DNA of 34,403 bases from contig CAVAJF010000027.1 in NCBI GenBank assembly GCA_963588905.1, positions 1 through 34,403 on the forward strand, in the 5' to 3' direction. Source of the DNA: Butyricicoccus_A sp963588905. GTDB lineage: Bacteria > Bacillota > Clostridia > Oscillospirales > Butyricicoccaceae. Position 1 is the first letter of the stretch. Each line of letters starts with the position of its first letter. The notes under the pieces are model-generated. The model saw nothing but the letters and a program-made list of their open reading frames with translations, had not been told where the DNA came from and did not search any database. The position numbers and the translations under genes were made by a program. This document shows, in pieces, positions 16,583 through 24,613 of this stretch.

Positions 16583-17284
16583 ATGATTTCGTTGGTATGT
16601 TGCTATAACAACTTACAGCAATACAAAGATATGCAGAAATCATTGGAAAATCAAACTGTGGAATATGAACTGATTGGTATTGATAACCGAGAAGGAAAAT
16701 ATAAATCGGCGGCTTCCGCCCTTAATGCGGGGGGGGGCAGAGCACATGGTGAAATTCTGATTTTTCTGCATCAAGATATTATTTTTGAAAAAGAAAATAG
16801 TTTAGAGAACTTTGTTAAAGCAATTCCGAATGACAAGGATTCTATTGTGGGTCTGTATGGAGCTTCACATGGAAAGCGCAAGAAAATTGCAGAAAATTTG
16901 TATGAGGCAGAAACCTTGGATGAATGCTGCGTTGCAATGCACAAAACGGTATGGAAGCGGCTGAAATTCAATGAGGACATTTGTAATGGATGGCATTTGT
17001 ATGTAGTTGAATTGTGCTTGAGAGCAGGTGAACAGGGAATTTTAATTGCTTCAGGAAATTTTGATATTAAGCATTTGTCCTCTGGTACCGTAGACGAAAA
17101 GTATATGAAGACTTTTAAAAAGCTGCTTATGATTTACAAGAAAAAGAAATGGCTTGCAACGACTTGTAAGGTGATGCCGACAAATCTAGCGGTATTTTAT
17201 CTCTACTACGGAATATGGAAGATGAAGAAGGCTTTATTTGGAAATCTATCAATGGCTTACCAGATAAAGAAACTGCTGCGGTAG
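16583..17284 (+). CDS. GT2-like glycosyltransferase, poly-G contingency gene in ON state
   Basis: A 233-residue GT-A-type glycosyltransferase. MISLVCCYNN opens the fold, SAASALNAG is the nucleotide-side segment, and GEILIFLHQDI carries the HQD version of the DxD motif seen in a GT2 subgroup. The nine-G tract at 16729-16737 (about codon 49) encodes part of Ala-Gly-Gly-Gly. With 9 G the frame is open to the end; with 10 G a TGA follows within 9 codons and with 8 G within 11 codons. An early position with closed alternative frames is the classic layout of an on/off contingency gene. AAGGAG is the ribosome site. Confidence 0.85.
   Translation: MISLVCCYNNLQQYKDMQKSLENQTVEYELIGIDNREGKYKSAASALNAGGGRAHGEILIFLHQDIIFEKENSLENFVKAIPNDKDSIVGLYGASHGKRKKIAENLYEAETLDECCVAMHKTVWKRLKFNEDICNGWHLYVVELCLRAGEQGILIASGNFDIKHLSSGTVDEKYMKTFKKLLMIYKKKKWLATTCKVMPTNLAVFYLYYGIWKMKKALFGNLSMAYQIKKLLR
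16729..16737 (+). repeat. Homopolymer G9 tract (b), ON at this length
   Basis: Nine G in the 5' quarter of the GT2-like gene. Both one-base changes lead quickly to TGA stops. The immediate flanks (TGC before, CA after) are the same as at tract d (23689-23697). Confidence 0.88.
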
Positions 17285-17320
17285 ATTGATAAATTTCCTG
17301 CGTGTACTTCATTTTAAGGG

Positions 17321-17343
17321 ATTGCTTCGAGAGGAGAAGCAAT
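17321..17343 (+). promoter_or_regulatory. Hairpin holding the ribosome site in its loop and the start codon in its stem
   Basis: ATTGCTTC (17321-17328) and GAAGCAAT (17336-17343) form a perfect 8-bp inverted repeat. The loop GAGAGGA is the ribosome binding site, and the first two bases of the acetyltransferase ATG (17342) lie in the right arm. This could control translation initiation of the phase-variable gene, but the stem is short. Confidence 0.45.
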
Positions 17344-17877
17344 GATTAAAGCAAAAGTGAAATTCTTGCTGGGAGCGATTAGAGCAGAACGCTTTGGAAT
17401 ACACACAGGAAAGGATGTATATATTGGCAAGCATTGCAGTGTAAAAGGAAAACACCATATTACTTTGGAAGATTCCGTAACGGTACGACCCTATACCCAA
17501 ATCTGGTCGGGGGGGGGACAGTAAGAATTGGCCGGGGTTCTGAAATTGGTGAGCGATGCCGAATTTCCATTGCCAATTCTCTGGAAATTGGAGAGAAAGT
17601 CCTTCTCTCTCCAAATGTGTACATAACCGACTGCGATCATGAGTATCGCAATATAGATGTTCCTGTGATTGATCAAGGAATTGTAAAAAAGGGTCAGAAG
17701 GTTTCCATTGGAGAGGGGGCTTACATTGGAATCAATGCGGTGATTGTAGGTAATGTGAAGATTGGTAAACATTGCGTGATCGGAGCCAATTCAGTGGTTA
17801 CTAAAGATGTGCCGGACTATTGCGTAGCGGTTGGAAGTCCGGCGAGGGTGATAAAAAACATAGCGAAAACAGAGTGA
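17342..17877 (+). pseudogene. Hexapeptide-repeat acetyltransferase, poly-G contingency gene in OFF state
   Basis: Two frames together make one left-handed beta-helix O-acetyltransferase. The first (17342-17524) has IGKHCSVKGKHHITLEDSV and ends as WSGGGQ-stop at the nine-G tract 17509-17517. The second continues as TVRIGRGSEIGERCRISIAN, then GEGAYIGINAVIVG and GANSVVTKDVPDYCVAVGSP, with the typical C-terminal signature. With 10 G (or 7) the frames join without other changes, giving about 178 residues, a normal family length. With 9 G translation stops after 60 codons; with 8 G it also stops soon. It is best read as an intact gene switched off, not as decay. It would acetylate an EPS sugar, or a precursor, when on. 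Confidence 0.82.
17509..17517 (+). repeat. Homopolymer G9 tract (c), OFF at this length
   Basis: Nine G about 167 bases into the acetyltransferase gene. 9 G leads to TAA at 17522-17524, 8 G to TGA about 12 codons on, and 10 G restores the whole gene. Confidence 0.88.
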
Positions 17878-17888
17878 GGATTATATTA

Positions 17889-18920
17889 ATGGAAGTAGGC
17901 CTGGTAAGCATTGTATTACCAATATACAATGTGGAAAAATATCTCGATCAATGTATTGAGAGCGTTGTAAGACAAACATACAAAAAAATAGAAATCATTC
18001 TTGTGGATGACGGTTCTCCGGATAGCTGTCCTCAAAAGTGTGATGACTGGGCAAAGATGGATGGGCGGATAAAGGTTGTTCATAAGAAAAACGCAGGATT
18101 GGGATATGCTCGTAACACAGGAATAGAAAATGCTTCCGGAGAATATATATGTTTTTTTGATAGCGATGATTATATTGCGGCTGACACGATAGAAAAAGCG
18201 TATGAAGCTGTCAAAAAAGAAAATGCCGATATTGGTATATTTGGCTTTTCAACAGTAGATAAAAACGGCGATGTAACAAGCACGATTATCCCCAAAACGA
18301 AATCTCAAAAATATGTTGGTGAAAAGGTTTTGACAGCATTTCTTCCCGACTTAATAAGCTGGAATCCCGATAATGGTGTGGCAACAGATTTACGAATGAG
18401 TGCTTGGACAGCGTTATACTCAATGGAATTGATTCAAAGAAACTCTTGGAGATTTGTTTCAGAAAGAGAGATAATCTCTGAAGATGTATATTCACTGCTC
18501 GATCTTTACCGAGATGTTAAGACTGTTGTGGTTATTCCAGAAGCATTTTACTTTTACTGTGAAAATGAGACATCGTTAACACATTCTTATAAGAAAGACC
18601 GATATAATCAGATAAAGCATTTTTACAAGGTATGCATAGACAAGTGTGAAAAACTGGAATATAGCAAAGAAGTCAAAAGGAGAATGGCGTATCCGTTTAC
18701 GGCAAATTCAATAGCTGCAATGAAGATGATTGCAACCTCAGACTTATCTAATACAGAAAAGAAAAAGATGATAGGCGGCATAGTTTATGATGAAACTATG
18801 CAAAATGTGGTTCATCAAATGAATTTGAAACGAGAATCGATTACACGAAAGATTCTTTTTTTATCAATAAAATATAAAATGACGGATCTTTGCTATTGGT
18901 TGATAAAAGCGAAGGCGTGA
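17889..18920 (+). CDS. GT2 glycosyltransferase
   Basis: A 343-residue GT-A enzyme of family 2. VSIVLPIYNVEKYLDQCIES opens the nucleotide-binding fold, ILVDDGSPDS carries the first aspartates, and FFDSDDYI (DSDD at 91-94) is the metal-binding motif. NAGLGYARNTGIENASGEYI is characteristic of EPS and O-antigen enzymes of this family. I chose ATG 17889 with GTGAGGA upstream; the longer frame overlaps the acetyltransferase. It starts 11 bases after that gene. From here G+C falls noticeably. Confidence 0.92.
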   Translation: MEVGLVSIVLPIYNVEKYLDQCIESVVRQTYKKIEIILVDDGSPDSCPQKCDDWAKMDGRIKVVHKKNAGLGYARNTGIENASGEYICFFDSDDYIAADTIEKAYEAVKKENADIGIFGFSTVDKNGDVTSTIIPKTKSQKYVGEKVLTAFLPDLISWNPDNGVATDLRMSAWTALYSMELIQRNSWRFVSEREIISEDVYSLLDLYRDVKTVVVIPEAFYFYCENETSLTHSYKKDRYNQIKHFYKVCIDKCEKLEYSKEVKRRMAYPFTANSIAAMKMIATSDLSNTEKKKMIGGIVYDETMQNVVHQMNLKRESITRKILFLSIKYKMTDLCYWLIKAKA

Positions 18921-18952
18921 GGATAAATAAAGAATAGATGAGGAATGAATAA

Positions 18953-20179
18953 GTGCAAGTAAAGAAAAATTATCAAACAATTGTAATAATATGGATGCTT
19001 TTATTTGTATTTCAAAGTCTATTGACAAAAATATCGTCCATTTTTTCTTATATTGATGAAGCTCCATTGCTTATATTTTTTGCAATAATGTTATTTAAAA
19101 CTATCCGGACAGGAAAAATTACGAGTAAAAGAGAAAACCGAGGATATATTATTGCGTTAATCATATTTGTGATAACTGGTATTACTGGAAATGTACTGTA
19201 TCAGTATCAACCGTGGAATTTAGTTATAACTGATTTAATTACTAATTTAAAATTTTTTGGGGCAATTGCATTTTTTTCGATGTGGATAGATGCAGATACC
19301 CTAAATACAAATCGTATTCCAAGTATGGCACGATTTTTAACAGCTCTTTTGGCAATTTTGTTTTTGCTTGGGCAGTTTAGCAATATGTTTCCAGCAAAAT
19401 ATAGATATGGAATAAAGGTTGCAGTATTATTTTATGAACATCCCACTTACCTAGCTGGGATATGTGTTTTTTTGATTGCGATAATGACAATTTATGGCGC
19501 AGAAAAATCAAAACTGTTTATAGCACTTGATTTAATTATTCTTGCATTTACGTTGCGAAGTAAGGCGATTGCGGGAGTAGCTATTTATATACTACTCTAC
19601 ATAGTTATAAAGAAATTGCATGCGAAATTAACAACTGGACAAATTTTTGTTGTCGGATCAGTGGGTATTATATGCGCTTGGTCGCAAATTTATTTTTATT
19701 TTATTAGTCTAGGTGGTAAATCTGCTAGATCGGTTATGCTATTGACATCTATAACAATCTTAAAAGATTATTTTCCAATTGGAACGGGTTTTGCAACATT
19801 CGCTTCCCATAGTGCAGCAGTCAATTATTCGCCTGTATATACTAAATATGGATTTGAACTTATATATGAATTGAGAAATTCGGCAACAGGAACTTTTTTT
19901 GACGATCAATTCTGGCCTATTATTTTAGGACAAACAGGTGCAATTGGAACGGTATGTTACTTTTACATTTTATTTACTTTGTTTAAGAAAATACAAAGGC
20001 TATTTAATGAAAATTTGGACCTTTATATGAGCGCATTATTCGTATTTATATATTTACTGATATCTTCTATTGCAGAACCTGCATTTAATAATTCTGTTGC
20101 AATTCCATTAGCGATGACGCTTACAATGGCAATGAAAATGAACTTTGTGAATTATGATAATGCGGAAGGGTGTGATTAA
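18953..20179 (+). CDS. Wzy-type EPS repeat-unit polymerase
   Basis: A 408-residue very hydrophobic protein with about 10-12 predicted membrane segments and a large loop near residues 255-325 (GTGFATFASHSAAVNYS and FFDDQFWPIILGQTG). This arrangement matches Wzy/O-antigen ligase-like polymerases, which link flipped repeat units on the outer face of the membrane. Sequence conservation in this family is low, so the call rests on topology, loop and position beside Wzx. It has a GTG start at 18953 with AGGA eight bases upstream. It is among the most AT-rich genes in the window. Confidence 0.85.
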   Translation: MQVKKNYQTIVIIWMLLFVFQSLLTKISSIFSYIDEAPLLIFFAIMLFKTIRTGKITSKRENRGYIIALIIFVITGITGNVLYQYQPWNLVITDLITNLKFFGAIAFFSMWIDADTLNTNRIPSMARFLTALLAILFLLGQFSNMFPAKYRYGIKVAVLFYEHPTYLAGICVFLIAIMTIYGAEKSKLFIALDLIILAFTLRSKAIAGVAIYILLYIVIKKLHAKLTTGQIFVVGSVGIICAWSQIYFYFISLGGKSARSVMLLTSITILKDYFPIGTGFATFASHSAAVNYSPVYTKYGFELIYELRNSATGTFFDDQFWPIILGQTGAIGTVCYFYILFTLFKKIQRLFNENLDLYMSALFVFIYLLISSIAEPAFNNSVAIPLAMTLTMAMKMNFVNYDNAEGCD

Positions 20180-21427
20180 ATGAACATTAGCCTAAAAAAA
20201 TATATATGGAAAATACATCATAAGATGAATACAATTCTGTTCCCCTTTGCTGCAAAGTTTTTTTATTTCTTTCCAGTAAAGAAGAATCGAATAGTAGTGT
20301 GTAATTATCATGGAAAAGGGTATGGAGATAATCCTAAATATATCGTAGACAAAATATTGGAATATAATAAAGATATTGAAGTTGTATGGCTTTTAGATAA
20401 ATACACTAATGGTGTTGTGGACTTTCCGGAATCAATTAAAGAAGTACAGTACTATACAATGAAATCAATGTATTATTTGGCAACAGCCGAGGTCTGGATT
20501 GATAACTGTCGGAAAGATTATGCACCTAAAAAGAAAAAAGGACAACTCTATTTGCAGACATGGCATGGTGGATTAGGCTTTAAGCTTGTAGAAAGAAAAT
20601 GTGTTGAGGACTTGCCACCCTTTTATCTTAAACATGCCAAAGTAGATGCGGAAATGACTGATTTGATGCTGTCAAACAGTAAAAAAACATCTGAAATTAT
20701 CTACGATATGTTTTGGTACAGTGGGAAAATTTTAGAGGCAGGACTTCCACGAAATGATGAACTGTTTAAAAATGTGAATAAGAAAGCGGAAGCAGTACGA
20801 GAAAATCTTGGGATTCCTAAAGAAACACATATAGTTTTATATGCGCCGACATTTAGAGATGAATTTGATTTGGCACCATATGATCTTAAATTGAATTCTT
20901 TTGCAGAAGCATTAGAAAAAAAGTTTGGTGGCAAGTGGATTGGCTTATATCGTTTGCACCCGAATATTAAAGCTGATGCATCTAAATTAACGAACTTTAA
21001 TAATTGTATTGATGTAACTAAATATGCAGATTCAACGGCATTATTGAGTGCAACAGATGTGTTTGTTTCAGATTTCAGCAGCATGGTTTTTGATTTTGCA
21101 CTTAGTAAAAAACCAGTTTTTCTTTATGCAACAGATTACGCGACTTACGTAAAAACACGCGGTGTATGGCTTTCATTTGACAGCACTCCTTTTCCATATG
21201 CTTTTAGTAATGATGCGCTTATGGATGAGTTAAAAAAATTCAATGCAAATGAGTACGAAACTTCCTTAAAGCGAATGATGGATAATTTTGAAATTAGAGA
21301 AACAGGACGAGCCTCCGATATTGTTGCCGGAGTGGTTGCGAATTATATATACAATGGAGATTTGGAAAAGGCGTTGGGTAAATTTACAGATACAAAAATT
21401 GAACAACGCTATATATCCGAATTATAA
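20180..21427 (+). CDS. CDP-glycerol glycerophosphotransferase family protein (TagB/TagF-like)
   Basis: A 415-residue transferase of the teichoic acid polymerase family, here reduced to the catalytic GT-B-like domain without a long N-terminal extension. YLQTWHGGLGFKLVERK carries the active-site histidine region, ILEAGLPRNDELF, VLYAPTFRDEF and VSDFSSMVFDFALSKKPVFLY complete the family pattern. It would transfer a glycerol-phosphate or other polyol-phosphate unit to the repeat. The cytidylyltransferases at 22857 or 27146 could supply the CDP-polyol. It starts one base after the polymerase stop. Confidence 0.9.
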   Translation: MNISLKKYIWKIHHKMNTILFPFAAKFFYFFPVKKNRIVVCNYHGKGYGDNPKYIVDKILEYNKDIEVVWLLDKYTNGVVDFPESIKEVQYYTMKSMYYLATAEVWIDNCRKDYAPKKKKGQLYLQTWHGGLGFKLVERKCVEDLPPFYLKHAKVDAEMTDLMLSNSKKTSEIIYDMFWYSGKILEAGLPRNDELFKNVNKKAEAVRENLGIPKETHIVLYAPTFRDEFDLAPYDLKLNSFAEALEKKFGGKWIGLYRLHPNIKADASKLTNFNNCIDVTKYADSTALLSATDVFVSDFSSMVFDFALSKKPVFLYATDYATYVKTRGVWLSFDSTPFPYAFSNDALMDELKKFNANEYETSLKRMMDNFEIRETGRASDIVAGVVANYIYNGDLEKALGKFTDTKIEQRYISEL

Positions 21428-21441
21428 GTGGGAGAAAAATT

Positions 21442-22860
21442 GTGGGGAAAGTTAATCGAGAAAAACAACTTGCTAAAAACACATTAATACTATCAATAGG
21501 AACATTAAGCTCAAAAATATTTACTTTTTTGCTTCTTCCGCTATATACAACTGCGTTAACTACGGAAGATTATGGTAATGTAGATGTATTGCAAACTATT
21601 ATCAGTTTATTGGTTCCTGTAATTACATTACAGTTAAGTGGTGCTGTCTTTAGATTTTTAATTGGAGAAAAAGAGCAAGAGGGAAAAGAGGAGGTTATTA
21701 GCACTTCGTTTGCAATTGTTCTGATAAATATAGTCGTATTTTGTTTAATTGCTATAATAGTTAGTCGCTTCTATTCGATACAATATTTTAGGCTTTTTCT
21801 TTTTGGCTTTACTGCATCAGCATTGTATCTTATGGCACAAAGTGTGGCGCGAGGTTTTGGTCATAATGTTACATATTCAATTTGTAGTTTTCTGTTGGTT
21901 ATTATTTCGCTTATTATCAATATTGTCTTAATAGTTGGTTTTGGCTTTAAGGGCGAGTCAATTTTAATAGCATTAGGCGTATCAAATCTTGTTGCTGCGA
22001 TTTTTATCATGCTAAAAGAACAGATATGGAGGTTCTTAGCATTCAGCAAAATTAAAGTTGCAAGATTAAAAGAACTGTTGGCATATAGTCTTCCGTTAAT
22101 TCCAAACGCTATATCTTGGTGGATCGCTAATACGTCTGATAGATTGCTTATTCTTTTCTTCTTAGGAAGTTCAAGTAATGGTATATATGCTGCAGCAAAT
22201 AAAATACCGACAATTTATACAACTATATATAATGTATTTAATTTGGCGTGGACAGAATCGGTTGCGAGAAGTATAGACGACGATGATAAAGAGAAATTTA
22301 TAAATGGGATGCTAGAGAAAAGCTACAAGTTTTTTGGGTGCTTATGCTTAGGAATTATATGCTGCATGAGCGTGTTTTTTAACTGGCTGATTGGAAAAGA
22401 GTATTCCAGTGCATATAATCATATTTATATTTTGATGATTGCAATATTTATAAATTCGTTGTGTGCAATGTATGGAGGAATATTTACAGGATATAAGCAA
22501 TCCAAAATTATAGGAACGACTACGATGTTGGGAGCAGTAGCTAACTTTGTTATCAATCTTGTTGCAATTCGATTTATTGGATTGTATGCGGCATCAATCT
22601 CAACGCTTGTATCCTACTTGATTATCATGGCTGTGCGAGCATATTATGCGAATAAATTGGTTAAGCTGTCTTTTCCAAAGATGTACTTTGTTCGAATGAT
22701 ATTGATTGGTATCGTTGTAAGCTATGGTTACTTTAAAGCAAGCACTTCTGTAAATATTGGAATTCTGGCTATGGTGAGTGTTTGGTCGTTCGTGGAAAAT
22801 AAGAGTTTAATAATTGGCTTCTTGACAGAGGCATTGAAGAAAGTGAGGAAATCTAGATGA
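21442..22860 (+). CDS. Wzx-type lipid-linked repeat-unit flippase
   Basis: A 472-residue polytopic protein with about 14 membrane segments, matching the MATE/MOP polysaccharide exporter family. LAKNTLILSIGTLSSKIFTFLLLP and LTTEDYGNVDVLQT at the N-terminus and YSLPLIPNAISWWIANTSDR in the middle are classic Wzx segments. It would move undecaprenyl-linked repeat units across the membrane for Wzy. It has a GTG start at 21442 with GGGAG upstream. Its stop overlaps the next start in ATGA. Confidence 0.92.
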   Translation: MGKVNREKQLAKNTLILSIGTLSSKIFTFLLLPLYTTALTTEDYGNVDVLQTIISLLVPVITLQLSGAVFRFLIGEKEQEGKEEVISTSFAIVLINIVVFCLIAIIVSRFYSIQYFRLFLFGFTASALYLMAQSVARGFGHNVTYSICSFLLVIISLIINIVLIVGFGFKGESILIALGVSNLVAAIFIMLKEQIWRFLAFSKIKVARLKELLAYSLPLIPNAISWWIANTSDRLLILFFLGSSSNGIYAAANKIPTIYTTIYNVFNLAWTESVARSIDDDDKEKFINGMLEKSYKFFGCLCLGIICCMSVFFNWLIGKEYSSAYNHIYILMIAIFINSLCAMYGGIFTGYKQSKIIGTTTMLGAVANFVINLVAIRFIGLYAASISTLVSYLIIMAVRAYYANKLVKLSFPKMYFVRMILIGIVVSYGYFKASTSVNIGILAMVSVWSFVENKSLIIGFLTEALKKVRKSR

Positions 22861-23588
22861 ATATAGCTGTAATATTTGCCGGTGGTGTTGGAAGTCGTAT
22901 GCACAGCAAGGAACGGCCTAAGCAATTTCTTGAGATGTATAATAAACCTATTATTGTACATACACTTGAACACTTTCAAAATCATGCAATGATTGATACT
23001 ATTGTAGTTGTTTGCATTGAAAGCTGGATTCCGTACTTAAATAATCTTCTCTATAAATTTCGGCTTGAAAAAGTGAGCAAAGTAGTGCCTGGTGGAGAAA
23101 CAGGTCAATTGTCAATATATAATGGCTTGAAGGCTGCAAAAGAAGTGGCAGGAAATGAAAAGGCAATTGTATTGATTCATGATGGGGTTCGTCCTTTGAT
23201 TATGGAAAAATTGATTACAGATAATATAGAATCTGTTCAAAACTACGGTTCAGCTATAACAACGGCAAAAGTGAAGGAAACAATTCTTGTTGTAAATGAG
23301 ACAGATTCTTCTATTGATTATGTGCCAAGCAGAAACAACTCAAGAGTGGCTAAGGCTCCTCAGTCTTTTTGGCTGGATGACATTCTCTCTGCGCATGAAA
23401 AAGCTTTGAAAAAAGGAGAGCATAATTGGATCGATTCATGTACGATGATGCAAGAATATGGATTTAAAATGCACCTGATTGATGGTCCGAGCCAGAATAT
23501 CAAAATTACAACACCAGAAGATTTTTACACGATGAGAGCAATCCTTGAGGCAAAGGAAAATGAACAGATCTATGGCTTTGAAGACTAA
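22857..23588 (+). CDS. IspD/TarI-like cytidylyltransferase
   Basis: A 243-residue enzyme making a CDP-activated alditol from CTP. AVIFAGGVGSRMHSKERPKQF is the nucleotide motif, IVLIHDGVRPLI is the canonical acidic site, and APQSFW and KITTPEDF complete the family. Membership of the TarI (ribitol-5-phosphate) branch rather than IspD (isoprenoid) is inferred from location between the teichoic-type transferase and LicD. No alditol reductase of the TarJ type lies next to it, so the substrate may be glycerol-3-phosphate or another phosphate. It is coupled to wzx by a four-base overlap. Confidence 0.87.
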   Translation: MNIAVIFAGGVGSRMHSKERPKQFLEMYNKPIIVHTLEHFQNHAMIDTIVVVCIESWIPYLNNLLYKFRLEKVSKVVPGGETGQLSIYNGLKAAKEVAGNEKAIVLIHDGVRPLIMEKLITDNIESVQNYGSAITTAKVKETILVVNETDSSIDYVPSRNNSRVAKAPQSFWLDDILSAHEKALKKGEHNWIDSCTMMQEYGFKMHLIDGPSQNIKITTPEDFYTMRAILEAKENEQIYGFED

Positions 23589-23602
23589 TTGGAGCATTTT
23601 TA

Positions 23603-24584
23603 GTGAAGAATGAGATACCATATATGGCGTCTCTATTATATCGATTATGTTGTTTCATTTTTTTGAGAGCGTACTGATATCGGATTGCGGGGGGGGGCAA
23701 CGATTTATAGCACAGATTTACAATAGATTTATTGGTAGTGTTGGTGTCGAGTTTTTTTTGTTTTTGTCAGGTGTTGGACTTTATTTTTCGCTACAGAAAG
23801 ATGATGATTATGTGCACTTTTGGATGAAAAGATTAAAAAAATGTTGCCAACATATTTTATAGTTGCCGGAATATATTGGTGGCTAGTAGATATCGTAATC
23901 CAGAAAAAAGCTGCGAATTGTTTTTTTGAAGACATATTCTTTTTGACATTCATCAAAGAAGGAATAAGAACATACTGGTATGTTTTATTTATTATTATCG
24001 CATATGTATGCTACCCAATGGTTTATAAGCTTTTGAAGTCAAAGTTGAATGATAAAATACAACTTGGCGTATTAACTGCTGCTGCTTTGGCAATTCAATT
24101 TGTGCCAAGATTGTTAACCTCGCAGATATATGTGAATATAGAAATCCTTTTGTGTAAATTTCTTGTTTTCTTTATAGGATGCTGGTGTGGAAAAAAAGTT
24201 TACTGTCAGAAGCCGATTACCCCGACAGAAGTTCTTGGATTTTGTTTTGGTGCAGTTTTGCTGGCAGCTGCAAGTATTTCTGAAACAAAAGGGCTGATTG
24301 AAATACTCGGAAATCGATTTCTTATGTGTTTTTTGGGAATTTTCTTGCTGTTTGTTTTAGCGAGTGCATTAAAATTTGTACCGATTAAAGCAACAGCAAG
24401 TTTAAAAATGTTTGGAGGCATGTCTTATGAATTATATTTAACTCATGTGGCAATTCGAGCACTTATGAATATTATTGGAATGAACACATGTTACATAAAA
24501 AATTATATGCTATGCATTATAGGAAGCTTAATATTATCAATTGTGCTTAATACTTGGCATAAAAAGATTTATGTGACATTTTAA
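23603..24584 (+). pseudogene. Acyltransferase-3-like membrane O-acyltransferase, frameshifted, with poly-G tract
   Basis: Parts of one gene lie in successive frames. GGAG then GTG 23603 starts MKNEIP. The frame then shifts near an ATATAT run (about 23621-23626) into YGVSIISIMLFHFFES and on through the G9 tract to GVEFFLFLSGVGLYFSLQK. A second shift falls at seven A (23835-23841), after which MLPTYFIVAGIYWW continues to 24584. Losing one AT unit (or gaining one base) at the first and one A at the second would give about 327 residues, a normal length for membrane acyltransferases. The G tract itself is in frame at nine. At the A run the phase TTA AAA AAA presents an A-AAA-AAA slippery heptamer, so a -1 ribosomal slip is possible. 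Decay, sequencing error and slippage cannot be told apart here. Confidence 0.75.
23689..23697 (+). repeat. Homopolymer G9 tract (d), in-frame at this length
   Basis: Nine G near the 5' end of the acyltransferase gene. 8 G gives TAG within about 7 codons and 10 G gives TAG within about 13 codons; 9 G keeps the frame open. Flanks TGC and CA are shared with tract b (16729-16737). Confidence 0.85.
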
Positions 24585-24613
24585 ATGAAGAAATAGTAGA
24601 GGACAATTTTGAT

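Noticed and set aside
13728..23697. G tracts as pure sequencing artefacts
   Set aside because: Exact lengths could be misread, but four long G runs confined to glycan genes, with matching frame logic, are unlikely to arise from error alone; still, exact ON/OFF states are provisional.
23752..23759. T8 run in the acyltransferase as a fifth switch
   Set aside because: It encodes the expected EFFLF segment in frame and T runs are common in this AT-rich DNA.
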